36,887 nucleotides of DNA from Natronolimnohabitans sp. A-GB9 (GTDB lineage Archaea > Halobacteriota > Halobacteria > Halobacteriales > Natrialbaceae): NCBI RefSeq assembly GCF_030848565.1, contig NZ_JAVDDV010000027.1, positions 1-36,887 on the forward strand. The letters run 5' to 3'. Each line of letters opens with the position of its first letter. Position 1 is the stretch's first letter. Position numbers and translations under genes: made by a program. This document shows positions 26,174 to 34,887 of the stretch, piece by piece. Below the pieces are notes generated by a model. The model did no database searches. It saw only the letters and a list, made by a program, of their open reading frames with translations, and had not been told where the DNA came from.

Positions 26174-27292
26174 TCAGTCCCCGCCGACACCGATCGGTTT
26201 CGCTGGCTCGGGTTCGGGCGGCTGGCCGAACTGATAAAGCGCCTCGAGGTCGGCGACACGGCCCTGGACGAGCGCCACGTCGACGATTACGTCGGTGAGG
26301 TTTACCGTATCCCGCAGGAACTCGGTTCGTCGCCGTTGCCAGGTCTCGCGAGTGTCGTCGGCCGTGAGCAGCGAGACCGATCGCTCGACGATCTCGTCGG
26401 CCGACGTAACGTTGTGGATCAGCCCCTGATTCTCGAGTTCGACGAAATTACCCATATCGTCGTCCCCGACGAACGAGTTCGAGCGGATCGCCGGCGTCCC
26501 GAGCAGCGCCGCCTCGGTGACCATCGTCTGCGTGTCGGCGACGAGCAGTTCGGCCTCGGCGAGGGCGTCGTGCATTAGTGCGGGATGGAGGTCGAACGAT
26601 CGAGCAGGGAGAGACTCGAGGTCGACGTCACCGCTTTCGTCGGAGACGAGCACCGTCGCCTTCTCGCTGAGTCGCTCGACGATACGACGCCGATCGGCGC
26701 TCGTGATCCCCCGTTTGCCGACGTCGTGTTGCGATCCGAAGGCGTTGAGCCGGAGAATGACGTACGGTTCGTCACTCTCGAGTCCGAGTTGCTCTCGGAT
26801 CGAGTGGTTTCGCTCGTAGATCTCCGGATGGAGGTACGCACACTCCTTGAACCCGGCGAACGTGTAATGGTGATCCCCGAGATCCTTTCGGAAGGTATGT
26901 GGCGTGAGGACAGCACGCGCAAACGGCGTCGAGATCGTGTGATCGAACGACGCCGGCTCGGAGTCGATGAGCAGGACCGTCGGCGTCCGGGTGACGGCGC
27001 CAGTGTGGGCCGCATAACACCCCATCCCGAAGACGAGGTCCGGATCGTAGTTCCGAGCGTGGCGGATCGCGCGGGTGTAGTGAGCCGGCAGCCGACTCAG
27101 AAGCGACCCTTTCGAGGTGTCACACGCACCGTAGGTCACGTACGGGAGATCGTACCACTCGAGTAGATCCGTCGTGCAGGTGTAATCTCGAGCGAGGACG
27201 AGCGTCTCGTGGCCACGGTCACGTAACCGTTGGACGGCGTGTTTGTACAGATGGACGTGCGCCGGGGTATTCGTGAAAAACAGGTATTTCAT
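26174..27292 (-). CDS. DUF354 family protein (GT-B-like fold)
   Basis: A 372-aa cytosolic protein. The ATG at 27,292 (MKYLFFTNTPAHVHLYK) is chosen because the first beta strand begins there; twelve more residues upstream are possible. TNTPAHVHLYK (8-18), DLVFGMGCYAAHTGAV and the late SNSFVGDDDMGNFVELENQGLI match the DUF354 family, which has a GT-B-like fold related to UDP-GlcNAc 2-epimerases and some glycosyltransferases and is common in archaeal glycan clusters. No function is proven for the family. A LLVADTQTMVTEAALLGTPAI segment corresponds to the nucleotide-sugar-binding half. It is divergent from the toroid-protein/GT4 operon. Confidence 0.85.
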   Translation of the reverse strand: MKYLFFTNTPAHVHLYKHAVQRLRDRGHETLVLARDYTCTTDLLEWYDLPYVTYGACDTSKGSLLSRLPAHYTRAIRHARNYDPDLVFGMGCYAAHTGAVTRTPTVLLIDSEPASFDHTISTPFARAVLTPHTFRKDLGDHHYTFAGFKECAYLHPEIYERNHSIREQLGLESDEPYVILRLNAFGSQHDVGKRGITSADRRRIVERLSEKATVLVSDESGDVDLESLPARSFDLHPALMHDALAEAELLVADTQTMVTEAALLGTPAIRSNSFVGDDDMGNFVELENQGLIHNVTSADEIVERSVSLLTADDTRETWQRRRTEFLRDTVNLTDVIVDVALVQGRVADLEALYQFGQPPEPEPAKPIGVGGD

Positions 27293-27426
27293 GCTGAGCA
27301 GCACCCTCTTGTGTACTGATGGTTTCAAAGAGAGTGAGTTTGTTATCTAGCTCATACCGACCAGTGCGAACAAGCGACTCGAAACCGTCCGATCCTCACA
27401 GTTCGAGGGCGAGACCGGTAGCGAGC

Positions 27427-27437
27427 GTATAATAATG
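27427..27437 (+). promoter_or_regulatory. TATA box of the toroid-protein/GT4 operon
   Basis: GTATAATAATG lies 26-36 bp before the ATG at 27,463, so the transcript would be almost leaderless, a common arrangement in haloarchaea. Confidence 0.55.
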
Positions 27438-27462
27438 TGAATATGTCCTGAAAACTGGATAG

Positions 27463-28749
27463 ATGCAACCGCATGGACTCGTCGAACCGGACGGAGAGGC
27501 CGAGACAGCGGCGCATGCTCGTGAATTCGACTACTACTTCTCGACGCTCGATTCGACTCTCGAGTACGCTCGCCGCCGGGATTACACCGGCCCGGATTAC
27601 GGAGACGGAATGAGTAGCCAGCTCCTGCAACGGCTTCCATTCGAAAACCGATTTCTCAATCTAGCCGTACAGGAAGTCGTCAAGCGAACACCGGTCGACG
27701 TCAGACCGCTGTTGCGCGTCGAGCACCGGCGAAACTACAAGGGGGCCGCACTGTTTACGATGGCCAACCTCAACTATCACGAACTGGCGAGCCACCGTGG
27801 AAGCGACCGCACGCTCGACTTCGATCCCATCGACGAAGCCGAACAGCTCGCCGACTGGCTTCTGGAAGAACGTGTCACTGGCTACAGTGGGTTCTGTGGC
27901 GGCCACCGCCACGAGATGCAGCATCTCCATACGAAAGGGGTGCCGAGCGATCCCGACATCGTCTCGACCGCGTTCGCAGTCAAAGCACTGCTGCGTGCCG
28001 CGGAGTTAGACGAACGGTACGCCGAGATCGCGCGAACGGCGACCTCGTTTCTGGTCGAGGACTTGAACTACCGAGAAGTCGAGGAGGGCGCAAAGATCGA
28101 CTACCACATGAACCACCCCGAGGACTCCTACACCCTCAATTCCGCCGCGCTCGGCGCAGGGATGCTCGTCGATCTCTACGAATACTTCGGCGACGACGAA
28201 CTCCGCGAGCGCGCAACGAAGATCCTCGACCATCTCGCCGCCCACCAGACCGATATCGGCGGCTGGCCCTACCGACTCCCGGCGGATGCATCCCATCTCT
28301 CGATGGACAGCCACCACAACGGATTCATCATCGAGTCCTTCCAGCGATATCGCGACGTCGTCGACGCGGATCGGTACACAGAGACACTCGACGACGCCCT
28401 CGAGTTCTATCGCGAGGAACTGTTCGAACTCGACGGCGCACCGAACTTCGACGAATCGAACGCCTATCCACGGGACATCCACGCCAGCACGCAGGGACTA
28501 CTAGTGTTTACGCGCGAGGGCGACCTCGAGTTCGCCGAGCGGATCCTCCGGTGGGTGCTCGCGAACCTGCAGGTCGAAGACGGCCAGTTCTACTTTCGGA
28601 AACACCGCCACCACACGAAGCGTGTGACGCTGATGCGGTGGTGTCAGGGATGGATGTCGTATGCGATGTCGGAGTTTCTGCTGGCGTGTCAAGACTCGCA
28701 GTCCTGGACTCGAGTCCGTGCTGATCGATCCGCGACGCTGCAGTCATGA
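27463..28749 (+). CDS. Alpha-helical toroid (six-hairpin glycosidase-like) protein
   Basis: A 428-aa soluble protein made almost wholly of helices. Repeated hairpins with motifs such as GYSGFCGGHRHEMQHL (about 140-155), DIVSTAFAVKALLRAAEL, DSYTLNSAALGAGMLVDLYEYF, GGWPYRLP and HHNGFIIESFQRYRDVV indicate an alpha/alpha toroid, the fold of six-hairpin glycosidases, uronyl epimerases and polysaccharide lyases. The His/Asp-rich loops could form an active site. Database names for such proteins vary and some are misleading, so I do not assign an activity. No signal peptide. Its stop overlaps the start of the next glycosyltransferase gene (ATGA), so the two are coupled and probably act on the same glycan. 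Confidence 0.75.
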   Translation: MQPHGLVEPDGEAETAAHAREFDYYFSTLDSTLEYARRRDYTGPDYGDGMSSQLLQRLPFENRFLNLAVQEVVKRTPVDVRPLLRVEHRRNYKGAALFTMANLNYHELASHRGSDRTLDFDPIDEAEQLADWLLEERVTGYSGFCGGHRHEMQHLHTKGVPSDPDIVSTAFAVKALLRAAELDERYAEIARTATSFLVEDLNYREVEEGAKIDYHMNHPEDSYTLNSAALGAGMLVDLYEYFGDDELRERATKILDHLAAHQTDIGGWPYRLPADASHLSMDSHHNGFIIESFQRYRDVVDADRYTETLDDALEFYREELFELDGAPNFDESNAYPRDIHASTQGLLVFTREGDLEFAERILRWVLANLQVEDGQFYFRKHRHHTKRVTLMRWCQGWMSYAMSEFLLACQDSQSWTRVRADRSATLQS

Positions 28750-29939
28750 GCCGCACTGCTGGGGAACGGGCGGATTCCAATGGTCCGCTCACGAACGAGT
28801 CAACAGCAACGAAAGGGGAGCAGGAAGACCACGAGCCGATCGATTCGAGATCGCGGTGGCGAGATCCAGTCGAGAGGGAACGCTGTTCCCAGGACGCTCG
28901 CGTACTCGTTGTTACTGGCCTAGGACACAAACACGAACGTCATTACGGACCGCTCGCGGCCGTCGCCGAAGAGACGACACTTGTCTGTCTCGATCCGACC
29001 AGCGACATCGACGACGCCAATTACGTTCAGGTCCCCGAAATCGGGCCACGAATCCTCCGGGTCGTACTCCTCTTTTTCGTCGCTCTGTACGAGGGGTATC
29101 GAAACGAATACGACGCCGTCGCGTCGATCTCGCTGCTTCCGTACGGGCTCTACGCGCTCGTGTTGAAAGCCGTCTACGGCTATCCAGCACATCTGGGGAT
29201 CATCGGGATCGATCTCGACCATCACGCCCAACAGTGGTACAGCGCCGGCCCGAAATGGGCGTTCAGACGGTTCGATGCGGTCTCCGTTCCTGGCTCCGAC
29301 CACGCCGAGCGACTCGCCGAGTGTGGCGTCTCGCCCGACCGAATCGAAATCCTGACGAACGCGATCGATATCGATCGGTATCGGCCAGTTCAGGACGGCG
29401 TCGAGACCGACTACGATTTCGTCTGGGTCGGCCGATTCGGCGAGGAGAAAGATCCGATTCGGTTCGTCAGGGCACTCGCGGAACTCGATGCAAACGGTCA
29501 TGAATTCACGGCAGCGATGGTCGGTGACGGGCAGCTCCGAACCGAGGTCATCGACGAAATCGAGCGTTCAGGGCTCGCCGACCGTGTCGATCTCACCGGC
29601 TGGGTCGACGATCCACAGTCGTACTATCGACGCTCCGAGACGTTCGTGCTCACCTCGCGTCGCGATGCGCTGCCGCTTGCGATGCTCGAGGCGATGGCTT
29701 CGGGTCTCGCACCGATCGTTCCACGCGTCGGATCAGTTCCGGACGTCGTCACCGACGGCCACAACGGTCTCGTCGTTCCGAATCGGGAACCGACGTCCAT
29801 CGCTGCGGCGATGGAACGGTGCCTGGACGAAGAGTTCCGGGAGCACATTGCGACGAACGCGACAGCCGTCCGCTCGTCGTTCTCGATGGACGACGCGAGT
29901 GCGGATTGGTATCGGATCCTATCGACGCTCGAGGGTTGA
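28746..29939 (+). CDS. Family 4 (GT-B) glycosyltransferase
   Basis: A 397-aa GT4 enzyme. An unusual polar N-terminus of about 50 residues precedes the first strand ARVLVVTGLGHKHERHYGPL (51-70). ILTNAIDIDRY (202-212), WVGRFGEEKDPIRFV (227-241) and TSRRDALPLAMLEAMASGL (303-321) are the GT4 hallmarks; in the EX7E motif the first acid is Asp307 and the second Glu315, a common variant. A hydrophobic patch (ILRVVLLFFVALYEGY) may touch the membrane. It should transfer a sugar to a lipid-linked glycan on the cytosolic side. Its start overlaps the previous stop by four bases. The long polar N-terminus may mean that the true start is later, but coupling supports this ATG. Confidence 0.9.
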   Translation: MSRTAGERADSNGPLTNESTATKGEQEDHEPIDSRSRWRDPVERERCSQDARVLVVTGLGHKHERHYGPLAAVAEETTLVCLDPTSDIDDANYVQVPEIGPRILRVVLLFFVALYEGYRNEYDAVASISLLPYGLYALVLKAVYGYPAHLGIIGIDLDHHAQQWYSAGPKWAFRRFDAVSVPGSDHAERLAECGVSPDRIEILTNAIDIDRYRPVQDGVETDYDFVWVGRFGEEKDPIRFVRALAELDANGHEFTAAMVGDGQLRTEVIDEIERSGLADRVDLTGWVDDPQSYYRRSETFVLTSRRDALPLAMLEAMASGLAPIVPRVGSVPDVVTDGHNGLVVPNREPTSIAAAMERCLDEEFREHIATNATAVRSSFSMDDASADWYRILSTLEG

Positions 29940-30083
29940 GTCGCCATTTCGAAGTTCGATTTTCACTCTTGGTCATCTGGCCTGTTCGTTCGAAGATCCC
30001 TTCGGTCTCGGATCAATTCACTCGTCGTTACCTTCCGGTAACAACGAGATAACAAAACGAATAGTCATCTCACGAAGAAGCAA

Positions 30084-31103
30084 ATGGATATCGAACGACT
30101 GACGCTCGAGGAGTGGGACTCGGCGTTACCAAACTCCGGGTTTGAAGTGTTTCACGATCCAGATGCACTGGCTGTCCTCGACAACCACGTCGACAGCGAA
30201 TTACGGCTGTACGGTGCCTTCAAAGGACAGCAAGCCGTCGGCCTCTTGCCGGTGTTCGTCGACGAGAAGGCAGTCGGTCGAACGGTCTTTTCCCCGCCTG
30301 TCTCGCTCGGCGTCCCTCGACTCGGTCCACTTATCAATCCGAACAGTCCGAAGCGTCGGAAATGGGAGCGAATCAACAGCGAGCTCGCCGAAGGCGTCAT
30401 CGACGATCTCGAAATTGAGAAACGCTCGACGTTGTTCCGGATGACCTGTCCGGTAGGGTATACGGACCCGCGGCCGTATGGATGGAACGAGTTCTCGATC
30501 GAGCCGAAGTTCACGTACGTCGTCGATCTCGAGGGCTGTACCGACCTCGAGGACGCGATGAGTGGGTTCAGCAAGAGCCTTCGAAACGAGATGCGACGGT
30601 ACGACGATCTCGATCTCACGATCGAGACCGAAGGGATCGATTCGGCACTTCGGATCTACGACGATGTCGTCGAACAGTACGAAGAGTACGACGATACCGC
30701 GCCCATGTCCAGGCTGTTCCTCCGCGACCTGCTCTCGGGTCTGGACGACGACCGCTGGCGGGTCTACGTCGCGCGCACGCCCGACGGAGAGTACAAGAGT
30801 GGCATCATCACGCTGTTTTCGAACGACCTGGCTTACTACTGGCAAGGCGGTGTCATTGCGTCCTACAAGAACGTCAGCGTCAACAACCTTCTCCACGGTG
30901 TTATCTTAAACGATCTCGTCACCGATCCCGAACTCGAGTCGGTGACGGGCTACGATCTCGTCGGCGCGAACACCGAACGACTCTGTGAGTACAAGGGGAA
31001 GTTCAACGGAGAGTTGCGACCCTACTACGTGGTCGAGTCGGAGGGACTTGAGATGACGCTCGCGAAATCGGCATACCAGAAGGTATCGGGATCACTGAAA
31101 TAA
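30084..31103 (+). CDS. FemAB/GNAT-like acyltransferase
   Basis: A 339-aa protein with two GNAT-like halves as in FemAB and BioF2-like acetyltransferases. The first half contains GAFKGQQAVGLLPVFVDEK and the PPVSLGVPRLGPLI stretch; the second contains FSKSLRNEMRRYDDLDLTIE, a long helix pair, then GIITLFSNDLAYYWQGGVIASYKNVSVNNLLHGVILNDLV and YDLVGANTERLCEYKGKFNGELRPYY, which is very typical of the group. Such enzymes add an aminoacyl or acyl group to a glycan or glycolipid. It acts in the cytosol and has no membrane helix. It stands alone 144 bp after the GT4 gene and converges with the beta-helix protein gene, with a palindromic element in the gap. The acyl donor is unknown. Confidence 0.85.
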   Translation: MDIERLTLEEWDSALPNSGFEVFHDPDALAVLDNHVDSELRLYGAFKGQQAVGLLPVFVDEKAVGRTVFSPPVSLGVPRLGPLINPNSPKRRKWERINSELAEGVIDDLEIEKRSTLFRMTCPVGYTDPRPYGWNEFSIEPKFTYVVDLEGCTDLEDAMSGFSKSLRNEMRRYDDLDLTIETEGIDSALRIYDDVVEQYEEYDDTAPMSRLFLRDLLSGLDDDRWRVYVARTPDGEYKSGIITLFSNDLAYYWQGGVIASYKNVSVNNLLHGVILNDLVTDPELESVTGYDLVGANTERLCEYKGKFNGELRPYYVVESEGLEMTLAKSAYQKVSGSLK

Positions 31104-31182
31104 CACGAATCTCTATCGAAGCCGTCGCTCTCGAGCCAGCGACGCGCAGAAAAGGTAGCGAACTTCGGTGCGTTCGGGAGTC

Positions 31183-31292
31183 ATACTACCGGACAAAAGT
31201 CAGTAAACACCCGATCGCGTCTCGACGCCTGTCGCGTTCCGCGACAGCGTCTCGAGTGCGATCGGTGTGTGCATCGTTTTGTCCGGAAGTAT
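31183..31292. repeat. Palindromic element 2 with ATACTACCGGACAAAA ends
   Basis: ATACTACCGGACAAAA (31,183-31,198) and TTTTGTCCGGAAGTAT (31,277-31,292) are inverted with one mismatch in 16. Inside, ACACCCGATCGC pairs almost fully with GCGATCGGTGTGT, and CTGTCGCG with CGCGACAG, so most of the 110 bp can fold into one long hairpin. The ends match element 1. It too lies between converging genes, 14 bp from the stop of the right-hand one. Confidence 0.75.
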
Positions 31293-31305
31293 CAGTACTC
31301 GGGAC

Positions 31306-33273
31306 TTAGCGAGCGTCGTACTCGACGTCGACGTATGCGTTCCCGTTCAGGTGGAAATCGACGATGTCACCGCTGAACCAGTAGGCGTCACGGGAGTCGT
31401 CGACTGAACCTTCGACTTTGTTGCCGTCGATAATGTCACTGTCCTCGATCGACGAGTCCCGATGAGTCGACTTCTCGACCTCGCCGGAGACTTCGAACGA
31501 GTAGGCTGCCGAGTCATCAGTTCCGGTCGCATCGATGACGATCGCGTTAGACGGGCCGTCGCCCGTCTCGTCCTCGTCGTCAGCGTCTTCGGCAGTTTTC
31601 TCGATGATCTCCTCAACGGTCATCTCCTCGCCGTTCAGTTCGGCCCACATTACGTCCGGCTGGTCGATGTCGATCTCCTTGATCGGACCGTCGACGAGGA
31701 ATGCGTCGCCGAAGCCGCCGCCGGACAGTCCCTCGGTGTGCCAAACATCGTCCGCCTTCTCGACCGTGACGTTCGATGAATTACTCGAGATTTCGTTCCC
31801 GGATGGACTCTCGTAGGGCGCCACCGTCATTTCGACCGGGCCGTCAGCCGTGAACTCGTACTCGGCATAGCGGGCGTCGGGCTCGGTCACGAACGCGAGG
31901 AGGTTCTCTTCGACGTCATCATCGTCATCGTCCTCACCACCCTCGGACGTCTCCTCGATGATTTCCTCGACAGTCATTTCTTCGCCGTCGAGTTCAACCC
32001 ACATCACGTCGGGTTGTTCGATATCTATCTCCGTGATCGGGCCGTCAACGAGGAACGCGTCGCCGAAGCCGCCGCCGGACAGTCCCTCGGTGTGCCAAAC
32101 ATCGTCCGCCTTCTCGACCGTGACGTTCGATGAATTACTCGAGATTTCGTTCCCGGATGGACTCTCGTAGGGCGCCACCGTCATTTCGACCGGGCCGTCA
32201 GCCGTGAACTCGTACTCGGCATAGCGGGCGTCGGGCTCGGTCACGAACGCGAGCAGGTGTTCGTCCGCATCGATGTCATCGTCGGCCTCGTCTTTGTCAT
32301 CGCTTCCATCATTACCGTCGCTCGGCGGCGATCCGCCGCCGCTCGAGGAGCCGGCCGCCGCCTCCTCTGGCGTCAGCGGTACGCCCTCGACCTCGTCGGG
32401 CTCGGTTCGGGGCGTCCGATCAGCCGATTCGCCGATAATTTGGGCGCCCGAGCTGTGGCTGCCGGTGCTTTCGAAGTATGTGTTCGTGGCCGTCACTGTC
32501 GCATCGTGTTGCCAATGTCCGTCACTGACGACGATGTCACCGAACTGCGTCGAGGCGCTCAGGTCACAGTCGATGACCTCGGTGTCATGGTAGAAGCCCC
32601 AGTAGTTGCGGGTACAGTCGGTGACGACACAGTTCTCGAGATACGATCCATCGGAACCAAGTCGGAAGCCAGCCGGCGCACAGTCGGCTGCGTAGGAGTC
32701 GCGGATGATGACCTCACCTTGCCCGCCGCGGCCGCTGGAATGGCTGGGCAGGTCGCCGGGCGACGAGCCGTAGACGGCGTTATCGGAGAAACCCTGCAGA
32801 TTCAGGTTCTCCATAATTAGCGTCCCGGCGTGGGAGTTGCTGACGTAACAGCCGGTTGCCGCGCCGCCGTAGGTCGTCTGCTCGTCAAACGGCGCGGTTC
32901 CGTCAGCCCAGTAGAAGTTCTCGACGCGACCGGTCCCACCGGAGTTGACGCTGACGATGAACGGCTCCTCTTTCGTATCGTCGTCCCACGTCCCCTTGAT
33001 CCCGACATTGCGGACGGTCCAGTCGCTACCGGTCGCACGAATGTAGAACTTCGCGTGCGGAGCGGAGATGTCGATCAGCAGATTCTCGAGTGTCTCGCCG
33101 CTGCCTACGCGGTAGGTAACGGAGTCGTGTGCATCAACGACTACCTCGTCGTAATCGCCGTCGCTTGCAGCCACACCCATGCTCGCAGCGATCGTCGCAC
33201 CGACGCCCGCAACCCCCTTTAGATACGTTCGTCGATCGACAATTTGGTCAGATTCGCTATTTCGGTTACGCAT
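31306..33273 (-). CDS. Tat-exported right-handed beta-helix protein with duplicated C-terminal domains
   Basis: A 655-aa secreted protein. The N-terminus DRRTYLKGVAGVGATIAAS (13-31) is a twin-arginine signal. Residues 40-300 look like a parallel beta-helix of the pectate-lyase-like type (NVGIKGTWDD, GCYVSNSHAGTLIMENLNLQGFSDNAV, YLENCVVTDCTRNYWGFYHD). A Ser/Gly/Asp linker follows, then two near-identical domains (about 335-450 and 453-570), each starting LLAFVTEPDARYAEYEF, and a third related one (NAIVIDATGTDDSAAYSFEVSGEVEKS) at the end. DNA of the two copies is identical for about 197 bp. The acidic linkers suit high salt. Such proteins can bind or cut surface polysaccharides; no catalytic residues were confirmed. 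A dyad operator candidate lies upstream. Confidence 0.85.
   Translation of the reverse strand: MRNRNSESDQIVDRRTYLKGVAGVGATIAASMGVAASDGDYDEVVVDAHDSVTYRVGSGETLENLLIDISAPHAKFYIRATGSDWTVRNVGIKGTWDDDTKEEPFIVSVNSGGTGRVENFYWADGTAPFDEQTTYGGAATGCYVSNSHAGTLIMENLNLQGFSDNAVYGSSPGDLPSHSSGRGGQGEVIIRDSYAADCAPAGFRLGSDGSYLENCVVTDCTRNYWGFYHDTEVIDCDLSASTQFGDIVVSDGHWQHDATVTATNTYFESTGSHSSGAQIIGESADRTPRTEPDEVEGVPLTPEEAAAGSSSGGGSPPSDGNDGSDDKDEADDDIDADEHLLAFVTEPDARYAEYEFTADGPVEMTVAPYESPSGNEISSNSSNVTVEKADDVWHTEGLSGGGFGDAFLVDGPITEIDIEQPDVMWVELDGEEMTVEEIIEETSEGGEDDDDDDVEENLLAFVTEPDARYAEYEFTADGPVEMTVAPYESPSGNEISSNSSNVTVEKADDVWHTEGLSGGGFGDAFLVDGPIKEIDIDQPDVMWAELNGEEMTVEEIIEKTAEDADDEDETGDGPSNAIVIDATGTDDSAAYSFEVSGEVEKSTHRDSSIEDSDIIDGNKVEGSVDDSRDAYWFSGDIVDFHLNGNAYVDVEYDAR
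31703..31899. repeat. Duplicated segment, copy 1 (354-bp period)
   Basis: These 197 bp are identical, as far as I can compare by eye, to 32,057-32,253. The offset of 354 bp is a whole number of codons (118), so the duplication is in frame. Flanks differ at scattered positions, so the identity has sharp edges. Confidence 0.9.
32057..32253. repeat. Duplicated segment, copy 2 (354-bp period)
   Basis: The partner of 31,703-31,899, coding for residues about 341-406 of the beta-helix protein; the other copy codes for about 459-524. Confidence 0.9.
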
Positions 33274-33616
33274 ACACTCCTGTTTTCCTGACTTACTGCC
33301 GAGTAAGATTGTATTAACCAGTGTTCGCTTTATGGTCAGGGAAACACGATAGTGTAGTTTCCCTGAATATCATGGTTGTCCGTACCACTCTCCGCAAACT
33401 CATCGATTCTCATTGCGTCGAAAGCCGAACCCCGACGAGTCCGGGTCGACAGTAGCGTGCTGGGGAAGCGGTCGCGTTCGACGGTCGACTTGTGCTTCCG
33501 GCGTGCGCGTTCGGTCTCGTATACGATATCGACCGCTGCTCCGATAACGACGGAACGGCCTCAAAGGTTCGTAAACGCGGTCATAGTAAAGGGTCGGGTC
33601 GCAGTTGCTCAAGATA
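33274..33616. other. Divergent promoter region with a dyad
   Basis: These 343 bp hold both promoters of the beta-helix protein gene (leftward) and the GT61 gene (rightward). The left half is AT-richer, with a TATA-like TTAATACAA on the - strand near 33,310-33,318 and the perfect dyad at 33,336-33,366. No gene was found in it. Confidence 0.5.
33336..33366. promoter_or_regulatory. Perfect inverted repeat upstream of the beta-helix protein gene
   Basis: TCAGGGAAAC and GTTTCCCTGA form a perfect 10-bp dyad with an 11-base spacer. A third half-site, GTTTTCCTGA, lies at 33,282-33,291 close to the start codon, with 9 of 10 bases matching. The set brackets the likely TATA box, which suits a dimeric regulator. 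Confidence 0.6.
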
Positions 33617-34789
33617 ATGAGTGTGAAATCACTCGGTCGCCGGCTCGGTGAACGCTGGTTTCCATTCGCGACCAGAATCACTGGATCGAAATACAATCGC
33701 GTTACGCGTGACGAATTGTACGACCGCGCCAAGCGTAACGGATCGATGATCGACTACGGCGAGTTCGAGTCGGTAACCGTTCCGGAGCCCGACGCCTACA
33801 CCACCGAACTCCCCAACATGAACCGCTGGATCGGCACACATCCGATCTCGAAACCGTTCGTCGGAACGGTCTCCGACGTGCGGCTCGTCGGTTCACCGCC
33901 GCTGGCGCTTACTGGTTCGAAGTACATCGGAGATGCCTCGGTAAGTCGTAATGTTCAGACCCTCAATATAATCGAATCGATTCAGGAAACACCTCGGCGG
34001 GTCCTCTCCGGAAATGGGACCGGCGAGCAGCTTGAGGAGGCGGTGCTGCTCCACCACAGTTGGGTCGACGGCTACTTCCACTGGGTCGCAGAGTCGCTGA
34101 CACGCCTAGAAGGCGTCGAACAGTACGTGGCCGAGACCGGCCGGAAGCCGAAGCTAATCGTCGGACCGGATCTGAACCCCTTCCAGCGAGAGTCGCTCGA
34201 GTTGCTCGACTACGATGAGGACGACCTCGTGAACTGGCGCGCCGCCCACTGTACGGTCGATCGGCTCGTCGTGCCGTCGATGCGCCGAGAGATCAACCCA
34301 CCGAACCCATCCCCGTTCTCCCATGGGTGGCTCCGCGACCAGTTGCGTGAGCGGGCGCTCGAAAGCGTCGACACATCGCGCTTCTCAGACCGGGTCTACA
34401 TCAGCCGCAGTGACGCGGCGACGCGCCGCGTTATCAATGACGAGGCTGTCAAGGGTGTTCTCAAGGAGTACGGGTTTGAATCATACCGGCTGACAGAGAT
34501 GAGCGTCAAGGAGACGATCGCACTGTTCGCTCAGGCCGACTGCATCGTCGCACCTCACGGGGCTGGACTGACGGATCTCATCCACACCGATGACATCGCT
34601 GTCATCGAATTCATGCCAAACGATCGGATCAACGGGATCTATTTCATGCTCGCGAAGCAGGTCGGCGGCTGGTACGGCTATCTCGACTGTGAGCGGCCCG
34701 ACGACGATATGATCGTTGATACCGGCGATCTCGAGGCGATGCTCGAAGCCGCACTGGATCGCAAGCAGCCGGGCCAACTCTCCAACTGA
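33617..34789 (+). CDS. Family 61 glycosyltransferase (DUF563)
   Basis: A 390-aa glycosyltransferase of the GT61 family. The ATG at 33,617 is used; an in-frame TTG four codons earlier is less likely. HHSWVDGYFHWVAESLTRL (146-164), RVYISRSDAATRRVINDEAV (259-278) and CIVAPHGAGLTDLIHTDDIAVIEFMP (309-334) are the standard signatures, with the invariant PHGAG at 313-317. It should transfer a pentose, hexose or uronic residue to a glycan in the cytosol. It is next to a flippase gene running the other way, and divergent from the beta-helix protein. Codon use is slightly less GC-biased than in the genes at the left of the window. Donor sugar unknown. Confidence 0.92.
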   Translation: MSVKSLGRRLGERWFPFATRITGSKYNRVTRDELYDRAKRNGSMIDYGEFESVTVPEPDAYTTELPNMNRWIGTHPISKPFVGTVSDVRLVGSPPLALTGSKYIGDASVSRNVQTLNIIESIQETPRRVLSGNGTGEQLEEAVLLHHSWVDGYFHWVAESLTRLEGVEQYVAETGRKPKLIVGPDLNPFQRESLELLDYDEDDLVNWRAAHCTVDRLVVPSMRREINPPNPSPFSHGWLRDQLRERALESVDTSRFSDRVYISRSDAATRRVINDEAVKGVLKEYGFESYRLTEMSVKETIALFAQADCIVAPHGAGLTDLIHTDDIAVIEFMPNDRINGIYFMLAKQVGGWYGYLDCERPDDDMIVDTGDLEAMLEAALDRKQPGQLSN

Positions 34790-34887
34790 GATGGACGCTC
34801 GGTTCGAGCTATTTCTGCGCGCGGCGCGTTCTCAGTGCCATCGTTGCCAGTACTGGGCTCGAGGCACGGAGTGGTGCTGCTCCTCTT

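Noticed and set aside
31703-32253. A long direct repeat as insertion-sequence ends
   Set aside because: Both copies are coding, in frame, and part of a repeated protein domain.
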